A stretch of 64,000 nucleotides of DNA from Phytohabitans suffuscus (lineage in GTDB: Bacteria; Actinomycetota; Actinomycetes; Mycobacteriales; Micromonosporaceae). Positions 1 through 11,841 of this stretch are shown in pieces. Under the pieces are notes generated by a model that saw only the letters and a list, made by a program, of their open reading frames with translations, had not been told where the DNA came from and did no database searches. Within the stretch, counting starts at the first letter, position 1, and each line of letters begins with the position of its first letter. The stretch spans positions 9,672,320 to 9,736,319 of the forward strand of contig NZ_AP022871.1 of the NCBI RefSeq assembly GCF_011764565.1. Reading direction: 5' to 3'. The translations under genes and the position numbers were made by a program.

Positions 1-2256
<2,256 letters not shown>

Positions 2257-2311
2257 TAAGGCCCCCGGCGGGCGTTCCCGCCACCGCCCGACCAGCTCCA
2301 GTTCGAGATCC

Positions 2312-2370
2312 GAGCTACCGCGACGCCCGCCGTGGTCCAGACCGTCGCTCCCGCGGCCTCACCCTCCGCC
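2312..2370 (+). repeat. Dispersed repeat, family C, copy 1
   Basis: About 58 bp running from GAGCTACCGCGACG through GGTCCAGACCGTCGCTCCC to GCGGCCTCACCCTCCGC. Relatives lie at 3046-3098 (same strand) and, inverted, at 13641-13710 and 36895-36952. The core can fold (CGCGAC against GTCGC). All four copies are intergenic. Confidence 0.7.
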
Positions 2371-2758
2371 CCCCTCACCCGCCCGCCCCGCCAAGCTCCG
2401 CCCCACCTCGCGCGAGCGGCAGCGGTCACCCGCGCCGAAACCACCCGCTCGCGGACGTGGAGGTCGCCCCGTGGGGGCAGCTCACTCCAAGATCACTCCG
2501 AACCGATCCCCGGCCCGCAAAGAGACGAATAAATCGAACATAAGGGGCAGTCACCCCCGCAGTGGCCACTGTGGACAGGCCCGGACCCCGACCCCGAAAG
2601 ATCCGTCGCCCCCACTCAAGGCCCCTTGTCTCCATCCGATCGGAGGCAGGCATCCGGTTTGCCCTAATCGCCACTGGATCGTGGACCACTGAGCCCGGAA
2701 GATCTCTGTGGAACTTTCGGGGTCAAGGTGATCACGATCCTCAGGTGGAAGATCGCGC

Positions 2759-2817
2759 CTCAGCGGTACCAGAGGCACGTTATGCGGGACCCATAAGGTG
2801 CCTGTAGTACCGCTGAG
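2759..2817. repeat. Dispersed hairpin, family B, copy 1
   Basis: Inverted repeat: CTCAGCGGTAC plus AGAGGCAC on the left, GTGCCTGTAGTACCGCTGAG on the right, around a loop containing TTATG and CATAA. A more perfect relative is at 52294-52348. Confidence 0.7.
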
Positions 2818-2894
2818 CAGACCGGTGCGCCGTGGACCGCACCTTCCGTCCGGTTTGTTCGCTCGCCCCCGGAGCCTGAGATCGGGTTCTCGGT

Positions 2895-2944
2895 GGATCG
2901 TGGTACGGATCCGCCCCTCTGGGGGCTGTTTCATACCACGATCC
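2895..2944. repeat. Dispersed hairpin, family A, copy 1
   Basis: Fifty-base palindromic unit with arms GGATCGTGGTA and TACCACGATCC around a core GGATCCGCCCCTCTGGGGG and CTGTTTCA. Near-identical full units, in the opposite orientation, are at 35529-35576 and 52552-52601; partial units are at 35192-35220 and 35781-35807. Confidence 0.8.
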
Positions 2945-3045
2945 GCCGGTTCTTCGGGCGCACCGCTCGGGAGCCGCGCGGGCGGGCGACATCACGGCCG
3001 AAATCACCTGACGGTCTATTCCAAAGGATCGCCGCGGCCGGTGGC

Positions 3046-3098
3046 CATCAAGTCCGCGGTGGTCCAGACCGCTGCTCCCGGCGGCCTCACCCTCCGCC
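3046..3098 (+). repeat. Dispersed repeat, family C, copy 2
   Basis: Shares GGTCCAGACCG, GCTCCCG and CGGCCTCACCCTCCGCC with the copy at 2312-2370, with the usual few substitutions in between. Confidence 0.65.
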
Positions 3099-3115
3099 TC
3101 ACACACCCGGCGGTG

Positions 3116-3176
3116 GTTGATCAGGGACTGGTGGGCGTGTCGGCCGGCGCGTCCCACCACAAAGGCCCTGATCAAC
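3116..3176. terminator. Long hairpin, possible terminator of devR
   Basis: Perfect 11-bp outer arms GTTGATCAGGG (3116-3126) and CCCTGATCAAC (3166-3176) with a second inner stem GGTGGG/CCCACC (3130-3135 and 3153-3158). It lies about 140 bp beyond the devR stop, so it may terminate devR transcripts. It could equally be another repeat unit; there is no T run. Confidence 0.4.
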
Positions 3177-3313
3177 AACAGACCCCGGCCCACGCGGGCC
3201 GCGATCGACCGTGACCCGCCGCCTGAAAGGGCGGGGTCGGGTCACGCGAAGGGCGGGGCCGCGGAAGCGTGCGGTCCGCGGGTGAGGCGGACCAGGGGCG
3301 GCTCCGACGGGGG

Positions 3314-3955
3314 CTAGGGTTTGCGGTCGCCGAGCAGGCGGGTGGCGAGCACGGCCGCCTGGGTGCGGCGCTCCAGGCCGAGCTTGGCGAGCAGGCTCGA
3401 CATGTAGTTCTTGACCGTCTTCTCGGCCAGGAACATCCGGCCGGCGATCTCGCGGTTGGTCAGGCCCTCCGCGACGTACTCCAGGATGCGCCGCTCCTGC
3501 TCGGTCAGCGACTTCAGCTCGCGCGGCTCCTCGACGCCGTGGCGGATCCGCTCCAGGACGCGCGCGGTCACGGCGGGGTCCAGCAGCGACTGGCCGGCGG
3601 CCACCCGGCGGACCGCGTCCACCAGGTCGTTTCCGCGGATCTGCTTGAGCACGTAGCCGGCGGCGCCGGCCATGATGGCGGCGAAGAGGGCCTCGTCGTC
3701 CTCGTACGAGGTCAGGATCAGGCCCTTGATCGACGAGTCGACGGCTCGCACGTCGCGGCACACGTCGATCCCGCTGCCGTCCGGGAGCCGGCCGTCGAGG
3801 ATCGCCACGTCGGGGCGCAGGGCGGGGATCCGGCGGGCCGCCTCCAGGGCCGAACCCGACTCCCCGACCACCTCGATGTCACCCTCGGCCTGCAGCAGGT
3901 CGGCCAGGCCACGCCGGACGACCTCATGGTCGTCGAGGAGGAAGACTCTGATCAC
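3314..3955 (-). CDS. devR: DevR/DosR-like NarL-family response regulator
   Basis: Receiver plus LuxR-type HTH regulator of 213 residues (GTG start). The receiver has the acidic pair D8-D9, phospho-acceptor D54 (VAILDGRLPDG) and K104 (GYVLKQ); the C-terminal HTH reads LTEQERRILEYVAEGLTNREIAGRMF with the KTVKNYMSSLLAKLG recognition helix typical of DevR. In mycobacteria DevR/DosR switches on the dormancy regulon under hypoxia or NO. Here it is divergent from an Acg-type nitroreductase, a classic member of that regulon, and a DosR box lies between them. The likely kinase partner (1-1288) is tail-to-tail rather than co-directional, separated by an IS and repeats. Confidence 0.88.
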   Translation of the reverse strand: MIRVFLLDDHEVVRRGLADLLQAEGDIEVVGESGSALEAARRIPALRPDVAILDGRLPDGSGIDVCRDVRAVDSSIKGLILTSYEDDEALFAAIMAGAAGYVLKQIRGNDLVDAVRRVAAGQSLLDPAVTARVLERIRHGVEEPRELKSLTEQERRILEYVAEGLTNREIAGRMFLAEKTVKNYMSSLLAKLGLERRTQAAVLATRLLGDRKP

Positions 3956-4011
3956 CCCCCTTTCTACCGATCCGGCGGCCCGTTGTCACAGGGCCCGCCG
4001 TCCGGGGTCCC

Positions 4012-4025
4012 GGGACCAACGTCCC
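4012..4025. promoter_or_regulatory. DosR box
   Basis: GGGACCAACGTCCC: the two GGGAC/GTCCC half sites are separated by exactly four bases, as in the published DosR/DevR consensus. It lies 69 bp upstream of the nitroreductase start and 57 bp from the devR start, so it could serve both genes. Confidence 0.7.
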
Positions 4026-4093
4026 GGACCGGCCCGCGGGGTCAGGACCTCCGGCCCTGCACGCGGCCGCCCGCCGTGACGCACATTTGCGAC

Positions 4094-5083
4094 ATGACCA
4101 GCACCGGCTACGCGCCCGACGTCCTGGCGACCGCGGTCGCGGCGGCCGTCCGCGCGCCGTCCATGCACAACAGCCAGCCATGGCGGTTCGGGTGGCGCGA
4201 CGGCGGCATCGAGGTACGCGTCGAGCGTGGCCGGGCGCTCCCCACCGCCGGGCAGGGCGACCTCGGCGACTGGGCGGCCCAGCTCGCCTGCGGCGCCGCC
4301 GTGTTCAACCTGCGGCTCGCGCTCGCCGCGCGGGGCACGCCGCCACGGGTACGGCTGTGTCCGTACCCGGACGACCCGGACGTGCTCGCCCGGCTGGAGC
4401 CGGACGGACGGCCGCGCCCGGCCACCCCCGCCGAGCTGGCGCTGCTCGCCGCGGTGCCGCGGCGGCGCAGCAGCCGGCTGCCGTTCTTCCCCGAGCCGGT
4501 GCCCGGCGACGTCCGCTGGCGGCTGGTCGAGGCGGCCCGCGCCGAGGGCGGCTGGCTGGACCTGGTGGTGGGGACCGCGGCCGTGTCGGCGTTCGGGGAG
4601 CTGGCCCGGGGCGCCAACCGGGTGCTGGAGCGCGACCCGGGGTACCGGGCGGAGATCGCCGCGTGGACCCGGCACGAACCGGCGCCGGACGGCGTGCCGG
4701 CGCGGGCCGGCGGCCCGGTGGCCGAGCCGCACGACCTGCTGCCGGTGCGGCCGTTCGGCGACCAGGTCCGGGCGCCGGGGCGGGACTTCGAGGTCGAGCC
4801 GCTGGTCGCCGTGCTCGGCGCCGCGGGCGACACCGCGGTCGACCGGGTCACCGCCGGGCAGGCGCTGCAGCGGGTGCTGCTCACCGCCACGGAGGCCGGG
4901 CTCGCGGCGTCGATGCTGTCCCAGCCGATCGAGGTCGCGGCCGCCCGGGAGCGCCTGCGCACCGCGCTGAGCCGCTTCGGCAGCCCGCAGATGGTGCTCC
5001 GCGTCGGGTACGGCCAGCCGGCCTGGCCCACGGCGCGCCGCCCGGTGGCCGAGGTCGTCGACGCGCCGGTCCGCAGCCCCTAG
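4094..5083 (+). CDS. Acg-family nitroreductase
   Basis: 329-residue protein related to mycobacterial Acg, a nitroreductase-fold flavoprotein family of the DosR regulon. The N-terminus carries the family signature RAPSMHNSQPWRF; further blocks are RRRSSRLPFF near residue 130, a central GGPVAEPHDLLPVR stretch and C-terminal AGLAASMLSQPIEV and PQMVLRVGYG. Start chosen at ATG 4094, the first start before the conserved APDVLATAVAAAVRAPS segment. A DosR box sits 69 bp upstream and devR is the divergent neighbour, so hypoxia/NO induction is expected. Acg proteins often lack classical nitroreductase activity and may sequester flavin instead. Confidence 0.85.
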   Translation: MTSTGYAPDVLATAVAAAVRAPSMHNSQPWRFGWRDGGIEVRVERGRALPTAGQGDLGDWAAQLACGAAVFNLRLALAARGTPPRVRLCPYPDDPDVLARLEPDGRPRPATPAELALLAAVPRRRSSRLPFFPEPVPGDVRWRLVEAARAEGGWLDLVVGTAAVSAFGELARGANRVLERDPGYRAEIAAWTRHEPAPDGVPARAGGPVAEPHDLLPVRPFGDQVRAPGRDFEVEPLVAVLGAAGDTAVDRVTAGQALQRVLLTATEAGLAASMLSQPIEVAAARERLRTALSRFGSPQMVLRVGYGQPAWPTARRPVAEVVDAPVRSP

Positions 5084-5181
5084 AACCGGCCGCGGGGCGT
5101 TCACCTGGGTATTCTCAGGGTTCCTTCAGCAAGCGGACGTAGTTTCGCTGGCGTAGTGCCGCCCCTCGATCGGAGCCCGCC

Positions 5182-6327
5182 ATGCCCCACGCCGCCGGAC
5201 GGGCGAGACCTCCGCTCTGGGCGAGGCTCACCGTCATCGTCGGCGCGGTCCTGATGGTGACCAGCGGCACGCTCATCGTCGGCTCCCGGCTGCTGATCTC
5301 CCAGTTCACCTCCGACATCACCCAGACGACGCTGATCGACGGCGCGGCCGGGGCGGCGGCGCAGGCCAGGGGCAACAACATCGACGGGCCGGTCAACCTG
5401 CTCCTCGTGGGCCTCGACGAGCGCGAGGGCAGCGACGAGGAGGGCGCCCGGTCGGACACGATCATCATCCTGCACATCCCGGCCAGCCACGACCAGGCGT
5501 ACCTCGTCTCGATCCCGCGGGACACCCGGGTGCGGATCCCGGCGTACGCGAAGAACGGCTACGGCGGCGGCACCGCGAAGGTCAACGCGGCGTTCGCCGC
5601 CGGATACGAGGGGTCCGGCACCGAGTTGGAGAAGCGGGCCCGCGGCTTCGACCTGCTGGCCAAGACCATCAACGACCTCACGGGTATCACGTTCAACGGC
5701 GCGGCGATCATCGACTTCGGCGGGTTCGAGTCGGTGGTCGAGGAGCTCGGCGGCGTCGACATGTGCGTCGACACCCGCGCCGAGTCGATCCACATCGGTG
5801 TGACCACGGACGGCAAGCTGGTCCGCGGCTGGTACAAGGAGGGCGTCGGCATCCAGGGGCTGCCGGCCGGCGCCAAGCCCCTCGTGCACGAGAAGGGCTG
5901 CCGCCGCATGTCGGCGATCGAGGCGCTCGACTACGCCCGCATCCGCAAGAGCCTGCCGGACGGCGACTACGGCCGCCAGCGCCACCAGCAGCAGCTGCTC
6001 AAGGCGATCGGCAAGGAGGCCACGAGCAGCGGCGTGCTGACCGACCCGCGCAAGCTCAACCGGGTGATCGAGGCCGCGGGCAGGGCGTTCGTGCTCGACA
6101 CCCAGGGAGTGCCGGTCGAGGACTTCCTCTTCACGTTCCGCGGGCTCGCCGCCCACGACCTCATCCTCGTGCGGACCAACGCCGGCGAGTTCGCCTCGGA
6201 GACGATCGGCGGCCAGGCGTTCGAGGAGCTGACCCCGGACAGCATGCGGATGCTCGCCGCGGTCCGGGACGGCACGCTCGCCCAGTTCCTGATGAGCAAC
6301 CCGGCCTTCGTCGCCACCGGATCTTGA
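5182..6327 (+). CDS. LytR-CpsA-Psr (LCP) family cell-wall ligase
   Basis: 381 residues with a short cytoplasmic tail, one membrane helix (about residues 13-36) and an extracellular LCP domain. Visible LCP motifs are NLLLVGLDER, RSDTIIILHI, VSIPRDTRVRIP, AIIDFGGFESVVEELGGVDMC and YARIRKSLPDGDYGRQRHQQ; the conserved Arg/Asp residues that bind the polyprenyl-pyrophosphate substrate are all present. LCP enzymes transfer glycopolymers from lipid carriers to peptidoglycan. Followed after 80 bp by a LuxR-type regulator; no clear operon partner. Confidence 0.9.
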   Translation: MPHAAGRARPPLWARLTVIVGAVLMVTSGTLIVGSRLLISQFTSDITQTTLIDGAAGAAAQARGNNIDGPVNLLLVGLDEREGSDEEGARSDTIIILHIPASHDQAYLVSIPRDTRVRIPAYAKNGYGGGTAKVNAAFAAGYEGSGTELEKRARGFDLLAKTINDLTGITFNGAAIIDFGGFESVVEELGGVDMCVDTRAESIHIGVTTDGKLVRGWYKEGVGIQGLPAGAKPLVHEKGCRRMSAIEALDYARIRKSLPDGDYGRQRHQQQLLKAIGKEATSSGVLTDPRKLNRVIEAAGRAFVLDTQGVPVEDFLFTFRGLAAHDLILVRTNAGEFASETIGGQAFEELTPDSMRMLAAVRDGTLAQFLMSNPAFVATGS

Positions 6328-6407
6328 CAGATCCTGTACGCCCCCGTGGTTGCCTCGCCCTCCTAGATTCCCCATAGGCGGGGTACGCGGACGACCGGGG
6401 GAAGCGG

Positions 6408-8930
6408 ATGGTCATGTGGCCGTTCGAGGGGCGCGACGAGGAAGTGGCCCGGATCGTGTCGGCCTTTCGGGGACACGACCTGGACGCGGCGATGGTCACC
6501 GCGCCGGCGGGGGTGGGCAAGACCCGCCTGGCCCGGCAGGTGGCGCACCGGCTCGACGGGGTGCGCACGGTGTGGATCGGCGCCACCCGGGCGGCGGGCA
6601 CCATCCCGTTCGGCGCGCTCGCGCCGCTGCTGCCCGACGGCGAGCCGGTCGGCGGCCCGCTCAACACGGTCCTGGCGGCCGCCCGGCAGGCCGGCGACTG
6701 GGGCGGCCGGCACGCGGTGGTGATCGTCGTCGACGACGCGCACCTGCTCGACGAGGGCTCGGCCACGGTCGTCGCGCACCTGGCCGGCCGCCGGCTCGGC
6801 TTCGTGCTGATGACCGCCCGCGCGGGCGAGCCGGTCGCCGACGTCCTGCTGCGGCTGTGCGCGGACGAGGGCGCCCAGCGCCTGGAGCTGGCGCCGCTGC
6901 CGGCCGCCGTCATCGACCGGCTGATCGCCCACGAGCGGCCGGCCGGGCTGGCGGCCCGGGAGCGGCGGCGGCTGCACGCGGTGGCCCAGGGCAACCCGCT
7001 GGCCCTCAGCGAGCTGCTGCGCGGGGCCCGGCCCGGCGGCCTCACCGACCTGGTCATGTCCCGGCTGGCCGCGCTCGATCCCGGCACCCGCCGCGCCGTC
7101 GAGCTGGTCGCCTGCGGCGAGCCGCTGCCGGTGTCCATGCTGGAGCGGCTCGCCGGGCCGGCCGCCGCGATCGCCGCGGAGGACGCCGGCCTCGTCGTCG
7201 CCGAGCGCTCCGGCGCGCGTACGCAGGCCCGGCTCGGCCATCCCCTCTACGGCGAGGTGCTGCGCGCCGCGATGGACCCGGCCGGTGCCGCGCGCGTGTA
7301 CGGCGACCTGGCCGGCGCGCTGCTGGCCACCGCCCTGCGCCGCCGGGAGGACCCGCTGCGGGCGGCGCTGTGGCAGGTCGAGGCCGGTGCGGTGACCCGC
7401 GCCGGCGTGGTGCGCGAGGGTGCCCGGCAGGCGGTCGGGCGGGAGGACCTCGGGCTGGCCGAGCGGCTGGCCCGGGCCGCCCGCGCCGCCGAGCCCGGCC
7501 CGGACTCGGACCGGCTGCTGGCCGAGATCCTGGCCTACCGCGGCCGCGCCGAGGAGGCGGTACGGCTGCTGTCCGCCCCCGCGCCGGGCGGGCCGGCCGA
7601 CCGGGTCGCCTGGGCGATCACCCGCGCGGACGCCGTGTACTGGAGCGGCGGCGACACCGACGCCGCCCTGTCCACACTGGACGCCGCGGGCGGGCACCTG
7701 ACCGCCGAGGCGTCCCGCGCCTGGCTGCAGTGCTTCGACGGGCGCTGCGCCGACGCCGCCCGCACCGCCGGGGCCGTGCTCGACCGGCCCGAGGCCGAGC
7801 CGCGCGCGGTCGTCTGGGCGGCCACGGCCGGGGCGGCGGCGGCCGGCTTCCTCGGCCGCGGCGCCGACGCCGGGGCGATCGCCGCGCGGGGCGTGGCGGT
7901 CGCGGCCGCGCACACCGCGGCGATACCGTGGGGCCCGGTCGAGGTGCGCGTCGGCGCCTGCCTGGCCCACCTCGCCAGCGGGTCGCCGGCGGCCGCCACG
8001 GCGGTGAGCGCCGAAGGGTACGCCCAGGTGCGGCGGGGCGGCGCGGCGATGATGGTCAGCGGCTGGGCCCTCTACGGCGGCCTCGCCGCGCTGGCCCGCG
8101 GGCACCTCGACGGGGCGGACCGGCTGCTCGCCGAGGCGCGGGCCGGCTTCGAGGTCGACGACACGTTCCGGCTGCACCGGCACTGCCTCGCCGCCCGCGC
8201 CGCCGTGGCCGCGCTCCGCGGCGACCGGGACGCCGCCGCGCTGACCGCGCGGGCGGACACGCTCGCCCACCCCGCCAACCGCCTGTTCGCGCCGTGGGTG
8301 CAGACGTGGCGGGCCTGGAGCCACCACGCCGCGGGCGACCACGCCGCCGCGGTCGCCGCCGCCGTCCGGGCCGCCGACCTCGCCCGCGAGTGCGGCATGC
8401 CGGCGGTCGAGGCCCTGGCCGGGTACGACGTCGCCCGCCTCGGCGGCCGGCCGGACCTGCGCCGCCTCGCCGCCATCGACCACGAGGTCGGCCGGCTGGT
8501 CACCGCGGCCGCCCGCGCGCTGGGCGACCGGGACGGCGCCGGCGACCTGGAGGCCGCCGCCCGGGACTTCGCCGAGCGGGGGTACGACCTGCACGCCGCC
8601 GAGGCGTACGGCGTCGCGGCGCACCGGCACCACCGGCACGGGCGGGCCGCGCTCGCCGACCTGGCCACGGCGAGCGCCGCCGGGATCGGCGCGCGCTGCG
8701 CGGGCGCGGTCACGCCGCTGCTGCGCCGCAACGCGTTCACCGGCCGGCTCACCCCGCGCGAGCGGCAGATCCTGCTGCTGGCCGCCGAGCACACCAGCGC
8801 CCGGATCGCCGAGTCGCTCGGCCTGGCGGTGGCCACGGTCAACAACAACCTGGCCCGCGCGTACGACAAGCTCGGCATCGGCAGCCGCGACGAGCTGCGC
8901 GCCCTGCTCGACGGCCGCCACCCCCGCTGA
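6408..8930 (+). CDS. LAL-type LuxR transcriptional regulator
   Basis: 840-residue ATPase-regulator. Residues 30-45 hold a Walker A motif (TAPAGVGKTRLARQ), near 110 a Walker B (VVIVVDDAHLLDEG), then a long alpha-helical, TPR-like middle and a C-terminal LuxR HTH (LTPRERQILLLAAEHTSARI ... VATVNNNLARAYDKLG). This is the layout of large ATP-binding LuxR regulators of actinobacteria. The ligand and regulon cannot be read from sequence. ATG 6408 follows a GGGGGAAG ribosome site. Confidence 0.9.
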   Translation: MVMWPFEGRDEEVARIVSAFRGHDLDAAMVTAPAGVGKTRLARQVAHRLDGVRTVWIGATRAAGTIPFGALAPLLPDGEPVGGPLNTVLAAARQAGDWGGRHAVVIVVDDAHLLDEGSATVVAHLAGRRLGFVLMTARAGEPVADVLLRLCADEGAQRLELAPLPAAVIDRLIAHERPAGLAARERRRLHAVAQGNPLALSELLRGARPGGLTDLVMSRLAALDPGTRRAVELVACGEPLPVSMLERLAGPAAAIAAEDAGLVVAERSGARTQARLGHPLYGEVLRAAMDPAGAARVYGDLAGALLATALRRREDPLRAALWQVEAGAVTRAGVVREGARQAVGREDLGLAERLARAARAAEPGPDSDRLLAEILAYRGRAEEAVRLLSAPAPGGPADRVAWAITRADAVYWSGGDTDAALSTLDAAGGHLTAEASRAWLQCFDGRCADAARTAGAVLDRPEAEPRAVVWAATAGAAAAGFLGRGADAGAIAARGVAVAAAHTAAIPWGPVEVRVGACLAHLASGSPAAATAVSAEGYAQVRRGGAAMMVSGWALYGGLAALARGHLDGADRLLAEARAGFEVDDTFRLHRHCLAARAAVAALRGDRDAAALTARADTLAHPANRLFAPWVQTWRAWSHHAAGDHAAAVAAAVRAADLARECGMPAVEALAGYDVARLGGRPDLRRLAAIDHEVGRLVTAAARALGDRDGAGDLEAAARDFAERGYDLHAAEAYGVAAHRHHRHGRAALADLATASAAGIGARCAGAVTPLLRRNAFTGRLTPRERQILLLAAEHTSARIAESLGLAVATVNNNLARAYDKLGIGSRDELRALLDGRHPR

Positions 8931-8946
8931 TCGCCCGGCGGGCACC

Positions 8947-9456
8947 CTAGCGCGGGGCCGCGGGTGCCGTGCTCTCGCCGAACGCGCCCACCGCCTCGCA
9001 CGGGTCGGGCACCGGCTCGATGTTTCGCACGTCGCAGGCGACCCGGCGCAGCAGGTGGCGCAGCGCCTGCCGCTCGTCCGGCGCCAGGGTGCGCAGCAGC
9101 GCGTCCTCGGCCTCGCGGACGCGCCGCTCCAGGTCGGCGTACGTGCCGGCGCCGGCGGCGGTCGCGACGATCCGGCGCTGGCGGCGGTCGGCGGGGTTGA
9201 GCCGCCGCTCGACCAGGCCGGCGTCGACGAGGTCGTCGATCAGGTAGGTCATCACGGTGCGGTCGATGCCCAGGTGGGTGGCGAGCGCGAGCTGGCTCGG
9301 CTGGTCGCCGCGGACCACGGCGGCCAGCGTCTGGTAGCCGCGCGGGCCGTGCGGGAAGTCGCCGAGGACCGTGACGACCAGGCTCTGGTATCCGCTCAGC
9401 AGCACCCCCAGGTGCCACCCGAAGTCGCCGTCGTAGGCGGGCCGGTCGGTCGTCAT
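8947..9456 (-). CDS. MarR-family transcriptional regulator
   Basis: 169 residues with a winged HTH: PRGYQTLAAVV, SQLALATHLGIDRTVMTYLIDDLVDAGLVERR and the wing RRLNPADRRQRRIVAT. The start MTTDRPAYDGDF is preferred over upstream alternatives because the MarR fold begins shortly after it. Divergent from the flavin-oxidoreductase genes at 9551 onward, across a 94-bp gap with a repeated ATCTGTGG motif, so it most likely represses them in response to a small aromatic ligand, as MarR proteins often do. Confidence 0.88.
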   Translation of the reverse strand: MTTDRPAYDGDFGWHLGVLLSGYQSLVVTVLGDFPHGPRGYQTLAAVVRGDQPSQLALATHLGIDRTVMTYLIDDLVDAGLVERRLNPADRRQRRIVATAAGAGTYADLERRVREAEDALLRTLAPDERQALRHLLRRVACDVRNIEPVPDPCEAVGAFGESTAPAAPR

Positions 9457-9495
9457 GACGCGAATCATACCGATCGACGCGCGGTTGCGACTATC

Positions 9496-9526
9496 ATCTG
9501 TGGCACATACGATCTGTGGAACCACT
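9496..9526. promoter_or_regulatory. Candidate MarR operator
   Basis: ATCTGTGG occurs twice (9496-9503 and 9512-9519) and the second copy runs into the short palindrome GTGGAACCAC. It lies between the divergent MarR and oxidoreductase genes, where such an operator is expected. Inferred from position only. Confidence 0.4.
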
Positions 9527-9550
9527 TATTGACGGCCGGGGAGCGCACCG

Positions 9551-11841
9551 ATGAACTACGGTCACCCGCTCGAGTTCGGGACCCTCGTCACCCCACCGGG
9601 GACGGCGCGGTCACGCTCGCGCGGCTCAGCGAGCGGCTCGGCTACGACCTGGTCACCTTCCCGGACGAGCCGGACCAGCCCGCGTTCCACGACACCTGGA
9701 CGCTGATGTCCTGGGTCGCCGGCCGGACCGAGCGGATCCACATCGCGGCCAACGTGCTCAGCGTGCCGCTGCGCCAGCCGGCGGTGCTGGGGCGGGCGGC
9801 GGCCAGCCTCGACCTGCTCTGCGGCGGGCGGTTCGACCTGGCGCTCGGCACCGGCGCCCCGCCCACCGGGGACGGCGCCGGGCCGGACGCGGTCGCGGCG
9901 ATGGGCGGACCCCGGCTGTCGCCCGGCGCGGCGGTCGACGCGCTCGGCGAGGCGGTCGACATCGTCCGCGGCATGCTCGACGCCGGCGAGGACACCCCGC
10001 TGCGGTTCGACGGCGAGCACTACCGGCTCACCGGGGTCGAGCGCGGTCCGCTGCCCCGCCACCGGGTGCCGATCTGGCTCGGCGCCCGCGAGCCGGGCGC
10101 GCTGCGCCTGGTCGGCCGCAAGGCGGACGGCTGGGTGGTCACCGCCGGCCAGCTCAGGCCCGGCGAGCTGCGCGACGGCAACAAGATCATTGACGAGGCG
10201 GCCGCCGGGGCCGGGCGGGACCCGGCGGAGATCCGCCGCCTGCTCAACATCGCCGGCACGTTCGCCGGGCGGCGGTCCGGCTTCCTGCAGGGGCCGCCGG
10301 GCGCGTGGGTCGACGACCTGCTCCCGCTCGCCGTCGAGGAGGGCGCCGGCACGTTCGTGCTCGTGTCCGACGACCCCGCCACGATCGAGCGGTTCGCCCG
10401 CGAGGTGGTGCCGGCGCTGCGCGCGGCGGTCGACCGGGAGCTTCCCGCGCCGCTGGCCGCCGGCCCGGTCCGCGGCGCGGCGGTGCGGGCCAGGCGGCGC
10501 GCCGGCATCGACTACGACGGCCTGCCGCGGTCGCTGGCCGGGACGGCCGTCGAGCCCGGCGACGTCGACTTCCCCCGCGTGCGCTCCAACTACCTGCGCG
10601 GCGGCTCCCCCGGCATCGTGCTGCGCCCGGGCAGCGCCGCCGAGGTCGCCGAGGCGCTCGCGTTCGCCCGCCGCCACCCCGACCTGCCGATGGGCGTGCG
10701 CAGCGGCGGCCACGGCGTCAGCGGCCGCTCCACCAACGACGGCGGCATCGTGGTCGACCTCGGCGCGCTCGACACGGTCGAGGTGCTCGACGAGGCCACC
10801 CGGCGGGTGCGGATCGGGCCGGGCGCGCGGTGGAAGCAGGTCGCCGCGGCCCTCGAGCCGTACGGGTGGGCGCTGACCTCCGGCGACTACGGCGGCGTCG
10901 GCGTGGGCGGCCTGGCCACCGCCGGCGGCATCGGCTTCCTCGGGCGCAAGCACGGCCTCACCATCGACCACCTGCGCGCGGTCGAGATGGTGCTCGCCGA
11001 CGGCTCGGTCGTGCGGGCCAGCGCCACCGAGCACCCCGACCTCTTCTGGGCGGTCCGCGGCGCCGGCGCCAACTTCGGCGTCGTCACCGCGTTCGAGTTC
11101 GAGGTGGACGAGGTCGGCGAGGTCGGCTGGGCCCGGCTCGGGTTCGTCGCCAGCGACATCGCGGGCTTCCTGCGCGGGTTCGGCGAGGCGGCCTCGACCG
11201 CGCCGCGCGACACGACCGCGTTCCTGGTCATGGGCCCGCCGCGGCGCGGGCAGCCGGCGGTCGCCCAGCTGTACGGGATGGTCGACTCCGGCGACCCCGA
11301 CACGGTCGTCGACCAGCTCCAGCCGTTCGCGCGGCTGGCGCCGATGTTCCAGCAGCAGGTGGTGATCGCGCCGTACGCGGCGGTGATGGGCATGGCCCCG
11401 GACGCCGAGCACCAGGGGCGGGGCGAGCCGCTCTCCCGCTCGGCGTTCGTCCGCGAGATCACGCCGGAGTTCGCCGCGGCGGCGCAGCGGCTGCTGCTCA
11501 GCGGCGTCGTGTACTTCTTCCAGCTGCGCACGGTCGGCGGCGCGATCGCCGACGTCGACCCCGACGAGACGGCGTACGCGCACCGCGACGCCGGCTTCTC
11601 GGTCGTCGCGATGGGCGTCGACCGGGAGCGGCTGGACCGGCTGTGGGACGGGATGGGCGAGCACTTCGACGGGCTGTACCTGAGCTTCGAGACCGACCAG
11701 CGGCCCGAGCGGCTCGGCGACGCGTTCCCGCCCCGGACGCTGCGCCGCCTGCGCGAGCTGAAGGGGTACTACGACCCCGACAACGTCTTCCGGGACAACT
11801 TCAACATCCGCCCGCTCGCGGGCGGGGAGGCGAAATCATGA
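9551..11841 (+). CDS. Fused luciferase-like monooxygenase and FAD-linked (BBE) oxidase, one frameshift
   Basis: About 763 residues after correction. The N-terminal ~310 residues are a luciferase-like (LLM) TIM-barrel oxidoreductase close to the next gene: FGTLVTPT, YDLVTFPDEPDQPAFHDTW, HIAANVLSVPLRQPAVL, FDLALGTGAP. From about residue 340 it is an FAD-binding berberine-bridge-type oxidase: VRSGGHGVSGRSTNDGG (FAD PP-loop), GVGGLATAGGIGFLGRKHGL, WAVRGAGANFGVVTAFEFEV, and the C-terminal YYDPDNVFRDNFNIRP. ATG 9551 is out of frame with the body; adding one C to the C4 run at 9591-9594 gives MNYGHPLEFGTLVTPTGDG, matching the paralogue's MTDYGHDLLFGTFVTPTNQ. Its stop overlaps the next start (ATGA). 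Substrate unknown. Confidence 0.8.

Larger units (their letters stand above)
2257..3313. other. Gene-free island of dispersed palindromic repeats
   Basis: About 1 kb between the IS and devR with no credible coding sequence. It is a mosaic of several imperfect palindromes, each with relatives elsewhere in the window: a C-type unit at 2312-2370 and again at 3046-3098, a B-type hairpin at 2759-2817, an A-type hairpin at 2895-2944, a CCACTGTGGACAG motif near 2567, and a separate long hairpin at 3116-3176. Comparable mosaics occur at 35106-35996 and 52044-52678. Confidence 0.7.

Noticed and set aside
9562-11664. Very long open frames antisense to strongly coding genes, e.g. opposite the oxidoreductase fusion, the LAL regulator, katG, the GH genes and the M36 peptidase
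   Set aside because: In DNA this GC-rich, stop codons are rare on all frames. These translations are Arg/Ala/Gly/Pro-rich without domains, while the overlapping frame has clear family motifs.
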